Shown one piece after another: positions 1 to 6,617 of a DNA stretch of 33,089 nucleotides. The position numbers and the translations under genes are program-made. The stretch lies in assembly GCA_944386295.1 (NCBI GenBank), contig CALXAO010000095.1:1-33089 (forward strand), written 5' to 3'. Within the stretch, counting starts at the first letter, position 1; every line of letters begins with the position of its first letter. This DNA comes from an uncultured Clostridia bacterium (GTDB lineage: Bacteria; Bacillota; Clostridia; Oscillospirales; UBA644). The notes beneath the pieces were generated by a model. The model had not been told where the DNA came from, searched no databases, and saw nothing but the letters and a program-made list of their open reading frames with translations.

Positions 1-17
1 TAATTTTGATTCCCTGT

Positions 18-1496
18 TTACAGAATAATACAAATCAATCCGCCGCTGCCTTCGTTGATAATTTTTTGAAGGGTTTCTTGAAATTTTTCCCGAGCATCTT
101 CTGGCATCCGGTTCAACTTTGTTAACAACCCTTCGTTGACCAGTTCATGCAGGGATTTTCCGAAAATGTTGCTTTCCCAGATTTTTAGTGGGTCTTCTTC
201 AAATTCGGTAAGCATATATTTGACCAGATCTTCCGATTGCTTTTCCGAGCCTACAATAGGGGATACTTCCGTTTGAATATTTGCTTTAATAATATGATAG
301 GAAGGGGCGGAAGCTTTCAGTTTAACGCCAAACCGACCGCCTTGTTTGACAATCTCTGGCTCTTCTAGGGAAAGATCCTCCATGGCAGGGGTGACAATGC
401 CATATCCTTTTGCGCTGGCTTCTTGCAACGCATAGTCAATCCTGTCATACTCTTTTTGAATTTTAGCCAGCTTGCTGACAACAGCAATCAGATCCCCTTC
501 GTTTTCTACTTTAATTCCGGTGGTTTCGCTGAGAAGATGATAGAACAACTCCTGAGGAAGTTCCGCACACAGCCGGATGGAGCCACTGCCCAGTTCAATG
601 GATTCAATTTGCGCAGCTGTAATGTACTGGTTTTCCTGCATATGGGCCAAAAGAGTGTCGATTTCCCGGATTCTGCGCAGGTTCCGGGCTGCGTCGGCTA
701 TGTCGGAAACGACCGCCTGCCGCAGGGGATGGCCGTCTTCTAAGAAGCCAACCCAGCCGGGCATACGGATCCCGATTTCCTTCATGGGAAACTCAAACAA
801 GACGCTTTCCATAATTTTTTTAATGGTGCCTTCATTGATGCTTAGGCAGTCTACTGGCAGGACGGGAACATTATACTTTTGTTCCATTTCTTGGGCCAAA
901 GCAATGGTTTCCTGGGCCTGAGGGGAGACTGTGTTTAGCAGGACGACGAATGGTTTTTCGATTTCCTGCAATTCACTGATGACCCGTTCTTCTGCTTCCA
1001 GATAGGAGGAACGGGGAATTTCTCCTATGCTTCCGTCGGTGGTTAAAACCAGACCGATGGTAGAATGTTCCCGAATGACTTTTTGGGTTCCGATTTCTGC
1101 TGCCATGTTAAAGGGAATTTCCTGCTCATACCAAGGGGTTCGGACCATACGGGGCTGTTCGTTTTCAATGTAACCCAGCGCATCGGGGACAATATATCCC
1201 ACGCAGTCAATCAGACGGACGTTAAAGCCCACATTGTCCTGCAATTCTACCCGAACAGCTTCGTTTGGAATGAACTTTGGTTCGGTCGTCATAATAGTGC
1301 GTCCTGCCGCGCTTTGGGGCATTTCATCCAGCGCCCGATCTTTTTTGAAGGCGTTGTCCATGTTTGGCAGCACCAGCGCTTCCATAAATTTTTTGATAAA
1401 AGTGGATTTTCCGGTTCTGACCGGGCCGACAACGCCGATGTAAATATCGCCGCCAGTTCGTTGCGCAATGTCCTGGTAAATAGATGTATTGGTCAT
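18..1496 (-). CDS. spoIVA: Stage IV sporulation protein A (spore coat ATPase)
   Basis: SpoIVA is the ATPase that polymerises on the forespore outer membrane and forms the basement layer of the spore coat; it is made in the mother cell. The 492-residue product has the family's usual length. The N-terminal half is a P-loop domain with Walker A GPVRTGKST at about residues 24-32 and a following IDCVGY segment; the C-terminal half is the coat-assembly part. I start it at ATG 1496 because a GGAGGAG ribosome site lies about 7 bases upstream; an in-frame ATG 48 bases further out has no such site. The gene is divergent from dusB, with an insertion sequence between them whose target copy begins 76 bases upstream of the start. 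A weak sigma-E-like -10 (ACTATAAT, minus strand, 1521-1528) remains on the gene side of the insertion. The identification is firm; the promoter is tentative. Confidence 0.96.
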   Translation of the reverse strand: MTNTSIYQDIAQRTGGDIYIGVVGPVRTGKSTFIKKFMEALVLPNMDNAFKKDRALDEMPQSAAGRTIMTTEPKFIPNEAVRVELQDNVGFNVRLIDCVGYIVPDALGYIENEQPRMVRTPWYEQEIPFNMAAEIGTQKVIREHSTIGLVLTTDGSIGEIPRSSYLEAEERVISELQEIEKPFVVLLNTVSPQAQETIALAQEMEQKYNVPVLPVDCLSINEGTIKKIMESVLFEFPMKEIGIRMPGWVGFLEDGHPLRQAVVSDIADAARNLRRIREIDTLLAHMQENQYITAAQIESIELGSGSIRLCAELPQELFYHLLSETTGIKVENEGDLIAVVSKLAKIQKEYDRIDYALQEASAKGYGIVTPAMEDLSLEEPEIVKQGGRFGVKLKASAPSYHIIKANIQTEVSPIVGSEKQSEDLVKYMLTEFEEDPLKIWESNIFGKSLHELVNEGLLTKLNRMPEDAREKFQETLQKIINEGSGGLICIIL

Positions 1497-1571
1497 AACA
1501 ACTCCTCCGCAAGATAGTTCATTATAGTAATAAATATGTTGCATGGACGGGTTTTATTACAAGCAGATTTA

Positions 1572-1580
1572 GAAAAACAA
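1572..1580. repeat. Target-site duplication, left copy
   Basis: GAAAAACAA, identical to 3193-3201 on the far side of the insertion sequence. Confidence 0.8.
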
Positions 1581-1678
1581 CTTAGTGTAAAATAATTGTA
1601 GGAGAAATAAAAAAGATACAAGGAACAACTCAAATATGGTTTAATGAAGCTGCTATACACCACAAACCAAAGGAGAGT

Positions 1679-3043
1679 TTGTTCCCTGTGAAAGAAATTA
1701 TAGCAAGCAAAATTGAAAAGCTCAAGAGTGAAATTGAAAAATTCTTTGAAAATGATGAAGTAAGTCTGGATGTAGCGGAGAGTTACTTCGTCCAGCGGAT
1801 CGGAGAAACCGTCAGGGGACTGCTGACTGCCTGCTATGAGCAGAAGGATGCGGAACTGCTGGCAGACAAAGTAGGTCGGAAAGAAGCGGGATTAGTCGTG
1901 GAACGGCGTGGAGATGTGCGGCATGTAGTAACACAGTTGGGTGTGGTCAGTTATCATCGTACATATTACGCCAGTCACAGCGGAGGCTATTGCTATCCCA
2001 TAGACCAGGTGGTGGGACTGGAATCCTATCAGCGAGTTAGCAGCGGTGTAGGCTTGGGATTGGTAGAAAGTGCCCGTGAGATGTCATATGCCAAGGCCAG
2101 CCGAGTTGTAACCGGAGGACTGGTAACCAAGCAGACGGTGATGCGGAAGATCCGGGATGCGCATCCGGCGGTAGAGCCTGTGCTGCGGAAAAAGGTTGCC
2201 GTGCTCCATGTGGATGCGGACGAGGATCATGTAAAGCTGCAGACCGGGGATAGTAGGATTGTTCCTCTTGTTAATGTGTATGAGGGAATTGAGCGGAACG
2301 GCAAGCGTGGTGTGTGCAAAAATGTGTTCCATTGTTCTGAATTTGGCAAGAAAACCGAGGATTTATGGGAAGAAGTCTTAACAGAAATGGAACGGCGGTA
2401 TGATCTGACCGACACAAAAATCTATCTCCACGGTGACGGTGCGGCTTGGATCAAGCAGGGCTTGGAGTGGCTGCCCAACAGTGTATTCGTCCTTGACCGC
2501 TATCATATTAACAAAGCACTAAAGGGTACGGTCAGCGGTATTGAAAGAAAAAGTGGATGCCAGTACGAATACCATCTTCGTCAAGCCTTGAACGAGGGTG
2601 ACCGGGATTATTTCTGTTCAGTCCGGGACAGTCTGCTCGCCCGGTGGCCAGAGCGGGAGAAAACGATTCTTGAAAACAGCAATTATCTGCTCGGCAATTT
2701 TGATGCGATCCATATCTATAACACTGACCAAGAAGCAAGAAAAGGCGGAGCAACGGAGCCTCATGTAAGCCATGTTCTGTCCAGTCGGCTGAGCAGCCGC
2801 CCTATGGGTTGGAGTCCCAAAACATTGAAGAAGTTTGTACCCATCCTGGCGGCAGGACAGTGTACTTTCCGGGCGAAAGACGAAAAAGAATCTCCTTCAA
2901 GCACCAAGCAACAGAAGCACACGCCTCCGAAAATCCCTACATCGACCCTTGGCTTGCCACATCCGGACATGGTGGTATCCATGCCTGCCAAGCAGGGAAA
3001 AGTTACGCAGCTATTCAGGTTGCTTAATACTCTTTGTAAATAA
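1679..3043 (+). CDS. ISLre2-family transposase (UPF0236)
   Basis: The product has 454 residues, close to the usual size of ISLre2 transposases. It shows family hallmarks: an HVDADEDHV segment near residue 180, LHGDGAAWIKQGLEWLP followed by DRYHINKAL in the middle, and the block TEPHVSHVLSSRLSSRPMGW near residue 370. These carry the acidic and histidine residues expected of the catalytic core. The reading frame is uninterrupted to the stop, so the enzyme may be active. The start is uncertain: TTG 1679 lies only three bases after GGAG, and GTG 1688 in frame is an alternative with a wider spacing. It is the only gene in the element. Confidence 0.88.
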   Translation: MFPVKEIIASKIEKLKSEIEKFFENDEVSLDVAESYFVQRIGETVRGLLTACYEQKDAELLADKVGRKEAGLVVERRGDVRHVVTQLGVVSYHRTYYASHSGGYCYPIDQVVGLESYQRVSSGVGLGLVESAREMSYAKASRVVTGGLVTKQTVMRKIRDAHPAVEPVLRKKVAVLHVDADEDHVKLQTGDSRIVPLVNVYEGIERNGKRGVCKNVFHCSEFGKKTEDLWEEVLTEMERRYDLTDTKIYLHGDGAAWIKQGLEWLPNSVFVLDRYHINKALKGTVSGIERKSGCQYEYHLRQALNEGDRDYFCSVRDSLLARWPEREKTILENSNYLLGNFDAIHIYNTDQEARKGGATEPHVSHVLSSRLSSRPMGWSPKTLKKFVPILAAGQCTFRAKDEKESPSSTKQQKHTPPKIPTSTLGLPHPDMVVSMPAKQGKVTQLFRLLNTLCK

Positions 3044-3075
3044 AGCCCGGCGTCAGCCGCCTTGTTTACCATACT

Positions 3076-3146
3076 GCACAGATGTCAGTGGGTGTCAAGG
3101 GCGGTGTGCCGTTCATTTTACCCTTGATACCCACTGGCAGCTGTGC
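3076..3146 (+). repeat. Long hairpin in the 3' part of the insertion sequence
   Basis: Arms 3076-3101 and 3121-3146 are complementary at 23 of 26 positions with a 19-base loop. It lies between the transposase stop and the right terminal repeat. A short T run follows at 3153-3156, so it could act as a weak terminator, or it could be a structural part of the element's end. Confidence 0.6.
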
Positions 3147-3192
3147 TACCAATTTTGAGTTGCAAAAAATCCTACAACAACTTGACACCGTC

Positions 3193-3201
3193 GAAAAACA
3201 A
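3193..3201. repeat. Target-site duplication, right copy
   Basis: GAAAAACAA, identical to 1572-1580. It ends 8 bases before the -35 box of the dusB promoter. Confidence 0.8.
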
Positions 3202-3209
3202 GAACAGGC

Positions 3210-3238
3210 TTGACAAGCAGCGTCCGATATGATAAAAT
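3210..3238 (+). promoter_or_regulatory. Sigma-A promoter of dusB
   Basis: TTGACA at 3210-3215, a 17-base spacer, then TAAAAT at 3233-3238. Transcription would start near 3245, which rules out the upstream ATG 3210 and supports the TTG start at 3270. Confidence 0.75.
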
Positions 3239-3269
3239 AAATAAAGAAGAAAGAAAGGAACGGAGTTAT

Positions 3270-4205
3270 TTGGATTTTTGCAGAAAATTGTTTTTGGCGC
3301 CTTTGGCTGGAATTACAGATCGGGCTTTTCGGAAGGTGTGCCGGCAGTTTGGGGCTGATGTTGTCTGTACGGAGATGATCAGTGCTAAGGGAATTTGGTA
3401 TCAGGATAAGAAAACGGAAAGTTTGATGATGTTTGGAACGGATGAAATGCCCTGCGGAATTCAGTTATTTGGATCGGAGCCTGAGATTATGGCGCATGCG
3501 GTTCAGGTAGCAGCGGCACATAACCCTGCGTATATTGACCTGAATATGGGATGTCCGGTGCCGAAGATTGTAAAAAACGGAGATGGCAGTGCTTTAATGA
3601 AAAGTCTTTCCTTGGCATCAAAAATTATTGAAGCTGCGGTAAAAAGCGTGTCTTTGCCGGTAACGGTTAAGTTTCGCCTTGGATTTGATCGGGATATTTC
3701 TGTGGAATTTGCCCAGATGGCCTGCGTATCAGGAGCTGCAGCGCTTTTTGTGCACGGCCGGACCCGGGAGCAGTTTTATTCCGGAACGGCGGATTGGGAT
3801 GCCATTCGCCGGGTCAAAGAAGTTTCTACAGTTCCGGTAATCGGAAACGGAGATGTGTTTTCTCCTGAGGCTGCGGAACAGATTCTAAAACAAACCGGCT
3901 GCGACAGCATTATGATTGCCCGGGGAGCGTTGGGTAATCCGTTTTTGTTTGCGCAGATTCGTTCGTATTTTGCCACTGGACAATATGTTGTGCCGACTGA
4001 GCGGCAGCGTTTGGACACCGCATTGGAACAGTTGGAGGGTATGTGTATGGACAAGGGCGAGCGGATTGCTGTTCCTGAAGCTAAAAAACATATTGCCTGG
4101 TATTTGAAAGGGATGCGGGGCAATGCAGAATTCAAAAATCGGATTTTTGCAGCTTCTGGATTGGAACAAATGCGACAGATTTTGATAGAACTTCGGGATC
4201 GATAA
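3270..4205 (+). CDS. dusB: tRNA-dihydrouridine synthase (DusB-like)
   Basis: This flavoenzyme reduces specific uridines in the D-loop of tRNA using NADPH and FMN. The product has 311 residues. The N-terminus has the APLAGITDRAFR motif; NMGCPVPK carries the catalytic cysteine at about residue 95; an FHGRTREQ-type segment (here VHGRTREQFYSG) and GNGDVFS belong to the TIM barrel's FMN site. I chose TTG 3270 as start because it follows AAAGGAACGGAG and lies downstream of the mapped promoter, while the ATG at 3210 overlaps the -35 box. It appears monocistronic and is followed by a strong hairpin at 4281-4318. In many bacteria dusB is near fis or in a housekeeping cluster; here its neighbour is the insertion sequence. 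Confidence 0.93.
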   Translation: MDFCRKLFLAPLAGITDRAFRKVCRQFGADVVCTEMISAKGIWYQDKKTESLMMFGTDEMPCGIQLFGSEPEIMAHAVQVAAAHNPAYIDLNMGCPVPKIVKNGDGSALMKSLSLASKIIEAAVKSVSLPVTVKFRLGFDRDISVEFAQMACVSGAAALFVHGRTREQFYSGTADWDAIRRVKEVSTVPVIGNGDVFSPEAAEQILKQTGCDSIMIARGALGNPFLFAQIRSYFATGQYVVPTERQRLDTALEQLEGMCMDKGERIAVPEAKKHIAWYLKGMRGNAEFKNRIFAASGLEQMRQILIELRDR

Positions 4206-4280
4206 AAAAATACCGGCACATGTGCTATTGACATTTTCTCAGAAAAAGAACCTTTCATAGGCTAAGTGTTCTTACGGATA

Positions 4281-4320
4281 GAAAAGCACCTAAGTGGAAA
4301 TTTACTTAGGTGCTTTTCGT
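4281..4320 (+). terminator. Rho-independent terminator after dusB
   Basis: A perfect 15-bp stem with arms 4281-4295 and 4304-4318 and an 8-base loop. The stem itself ends in TTTTC and is followed by GTTTT. The symmetric A and T tracts mean it could stop transcription from both sides. Confidence 0.85.
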
Positions 4321-4488
4321 TTTGAAAGGGTTTTAGACATATTCTAAATTGGTGGGATTTGACGTACAAATTCAATACTTACGCTAATTCTTATTTCGTC
4401 AGCTACCACAAAGCGGTATCGCTTCAGTAAAATCAAGTTTTTTTTTTCAACAGCCGATTTGGTAAAATATTTGTTTCCTGATTTATTC

Positions 4489-4756
4489 TTAGCTCTTTTG
4501 CAAATAAGTTTTTTCTATATAAGCGGTAGGAATGCCAGGAGTTAATGCGATTTCCGTAATAAAAAAGCAATCAGAATATTTTGTTTTATTAAATCTTAGC
4601 TGCAATAGACCATGGCTCACCGTCAAGACCGAATGTTCCGTGACAGCTTATATCAGGACGTTCGGGCTGGAAACTAATTTTTTATAGAATCAAATCCTTC
4701 CCGTATTTTCGCTCTATCGGCACTTTCAGTATGTCTGTCTTTACTGGTGTCATCAT
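4489..4756 (-). pseudogene. Decayed small gene of unknown function
   Basis: Read on the minus strand from ATG 4756, one frame gives MMTPVKTDILKVPIERKYGK, then an in-frame stop, then a coding-like stretch ending FGLDGEPWSIAAK near 4597. A one-base frame change continues through NKTKYSDCFFITEIALTP to a stop at 4489-4491. Together this looks like one protein of about 88 residues with one nonsense and one frameshift mutation. I do not recognise the family. Another minus-strand fragment ending LALVNIDAFLKKLNM stops at 4762-4764, five bases before this start, as in an operon. No intact gene remains. Confidence 0.4.
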
Positions 4757-4761
4757 TTGTA

Positions 4762-4848
4762 TTACATATTCAGTTTTTTCAGAAAAGCATCAATATTAAC
4801 CAAGGCTAATTTGTATTTTTTTCGTAACATATCGTTGTATTTGTGACT
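4762..4848 (-). pseudogene. C-terminal fragment of an unknown protein
   Basis: About 28 lysine-rich residues (SHKYNDMLRKKYKLALVNID and onward) end at the stop 4762-4764. An in-frame stop lies just upstream, so only a tail is left. It directly precedes the decayed gene at 4489-4756 and may be its former operon partner. The open stretch is short and could be chance. Confidence 0.25.
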
Positions 4849-5112
4849 TAAAACCGAATGAGGCTAAGATTTTATTGAAATAATTAAAATAAGTTAAATA
4901 AAAATTCTTATTTTAATCCCCGGCATTGTTTATATTACCGCACTTTTTAAGGGCAATACGAAACAAATACTCTGTGTATTTTTGTATTTTGTAAAAATCT
5001 GTTTTATCTCTTTTGAAAGCTTTCACTGATAAGTCGCAAAATTGATTTAATTCGGTCAGTTTCGAAATCTTATTAATTTTATTACAAATCTTTTATTCAA
5101 TAAACAATAGAA

Positions 5113-5145
5113 AAGGACAGTAATGATAGCATCATTACTGTCCTT
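5113..5145 (-). terminator. Terminator of the prs-to-permease operon
   Basis: A perfect 15-bp stem (5113-5127 with 5131-5145) with a 3-base loop. On the minus strand it lies 35 bases after the permease stop and is followed by TTCTATTGTTT. Confidence 0.85.
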
Positions 5146-5180
5146 AAGAATACCGCTTTTAAAGAAGGGTTCTTTTTTAG

Positions 5181-6533
5181 TTAAAGAATACCTGCGGCGG
5201 TCAGTGCGGCCAAAATGTATTTTATCAGGAATAAACTGACGATAACATACATCAGAGGATGAATTTCCTTTATCTTCCGGGACGCAAGTTTCACCACGAC
5301 ATAGGAAATAAATCCAAAAGCCAATCCGTCTGTGATAGAGTAGAATAGGGGCATACACACTACGGTAAGGAACGAGGGGATTGCAATGCTCATATCTGCC
5401 CAGTCAATTTCTTTTAGGGCGCTTGCCATCATGATCCCGACGACAATTAGAATCGGCGCTGTGGCGGCACTGGGAATAAAGCCCAAAACCGGGGAAAGAA
5501 AAATGGAAAGAGCAAAACATATGCCGGTGACAGTTGAGGTCAAACCGGTTTTTCCACCGGCAGAAATGCCTGCGGTGGATTCTACATAGGTTGTAACGGT
5601 AGATGTTCCAATTACCGCACCGGCAGAGGTCGCGATGGCATCAGCCAGCATAGCACGTTCTACTTTAGGCAGATTTCCGTTTTCGTCCAAGTAACCTGCT
5701 TTGTTTGCGGCGCCAATAAGTGTGCCAATGGTATCAAACATATCTACCAAAACCAGGGTAATCAGGACAGAAATCAGGGAAGCAATTGGAGCGCTAAACA
5801 GTTCTCCGAAGCCTTTGAATGCAGCACCGAAGACGCTAAAGTCCAAAACTGGCGCCCAGCTTTCCGGCATGGAAACGCCCATGGGAATCTGGAAGACAAA
5901 CTGCAAAAGGCATGCAATGGCAGAGGTGCACAGGATGGAGATAAACAGCGCGCCCGGAACTTTTTTAATGACCAAAACAATGGTCAAAATCAGACCGAAA
6001 AGGGCAAGTAGAGTGGTGGGTACATTCAGGGCCCCCATTCCAATAATCGTTCCAGTAGTGCTGGATAAAAGGCCGGCATTGTTAAATCCAATTAAGGCAA
6101 TAAAGAAACCGATTCCGGCAGAAATTGCTTTTTTCAGACTTAAAGGGATTGCATCCACAATGGCCTTTCGGGCTCCGGTGACAGTCAGCAGAATAAAGAA
6201 CACGCCGCCGGTAAATACTGCTGCCAAAGCTGCATAAAAAGACAGGCCCATGCTACCACAGAGGGTGTAAGCAAAGACTGCGTTCAGGCCCATGCCGGGA
6301 GCCTGTGCCAAAGGATAATTGGTCATCCAGCCGATCAGCCAAGTACCTACTGCTGCAGAAAGGCAGGTCGCTGCCATGACTGCAATGCTGGGCATGTTTG
6401 GAGGGGTGCCATCGCCCAAGAATGTGGGGTTGACAAAGATAATGTACGCCATGGTGAAGAAGGTGGTTAGCCCGGCAATAATTTCTGTCCGAATCGTGGT
6501 GCCGTGCTCTTTGAGATGAAACAGTTTTTCCAT
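5181..6533 (-). CDS. NCS2-family purine permease (PbuG/PbuO/AzgA type)
   Basis: A 450-residue integral membrane protein that would import a purine base (guanine, hypoxanthine or adenine) with protons. The opening MEKLFHLKEHGTTIRTEIIA followed by GLTTFFTMAYIIFVNP is the AzgA-like subfamily signature; NYPLAQAPGMGLNAVFAYT and the DMFDTIGTLIGAANKAG block are further family motifs. About a dozen hydrophobic segments fit the fold, and the length is typical. GGAG lies 8 bases before the ATG. It is the last gene of the run prs-yfbR-yfhO-permease, 84 bases after yfhO and just before a terminator. The PRPP synthetase upstream makes the co-substrate that phosphoribosyltransferases use on the imported base. 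The exact base transported cannot be told from sequence. Confidence 0.93.
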   Translation of the reverse strand: MEKLFHLKEHGTTIRTEIIAGLTTFFTMAYIIFVNPTFLGDGTPPNMPSIAVMAATCLSAAVGTWLIGWMTNYPLAQAPGMGLNAVFAYTLCGSMGLSFYAALAAVFTGGVFFILLTVTGARKAIVDAIPLSLKKAISAGIGFFIALIGFNNAGLLSSTTGTIIGMGALNVPTTLLALFGLILTIVLVIKKVPGALFISILCTSAIACLLQFVFQIPMGVSMPESWAPVLDFSVFGAAFKGFGELFSAPIASLISVLITLVLVDMFDTIGTLIGAANKAGYLDENGNLPKVERAMLADAIATSAGAVIGTSTVTTYVESTAGISAGGKTGLTSTVTGICFALSIFLSPVLGFIPSAATAPILIVVGIMMASALKEIDWADMSIAIPSFLTVVCMPLFYSITDGLAFGFISYVVVKLASRKIKEIHPLMYVIVSLFLIKYILAALTAAGIL

Positions 6534-6617
6534 TTGAACTCTCCTTGTTTTTATATTTTCGAACGGCTTGTTTGTTCCTTACTGCTTCAAGCCAATCCAA
6601 TACAAAAATAAATCCGG

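Larger units (their letters stand above)
1581..3192 (+). mobile_element. ISLre2-family insertion sequence, apparently complete
   Basis: A 1612-bp element carries one transposase of the ISLre2/UPF0236 type. Imperfect terminal inverted repeats lie at 1584-1603 and 3170-3189 (15 of 20 positions match, sharing GTGT and TTGTAGGA), and both ends carry four extra bases before GTGT. The element is bracketed by an exact 9-bp direct repeat, GAAAAACAA, at 1572-1580 and 3193-3201. Nine-base target duplications are as I recall typical of ISLre2 elements. The perfect duplication argues for a fairly recent insertion. It sits between the divergent genes spoIVA and dusB. The ends were set by the duplication together with the repeats. 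Confidence 0.82.
4321..5112. other. AT-rich intergenic stretch without intact genes
   Basis: About 0.8 kb lies between the dusB terminator and the permease terminator. Apart from the decayed fragments at 4489-4848, I see only an AT-rich inverted repeat (arms 4883-4893 and 4907-4917, perfect 11 bp, 13-base loop). No RNA gene or promoter stands out. Confidence 0.6.

Noticed and set aside
6534-6617. Purine riboswitch before the permease
   Set aside because: The gap is only 84 bases and shows none of the conserved loop motifs; the gene is probably served by the upstream promoter.
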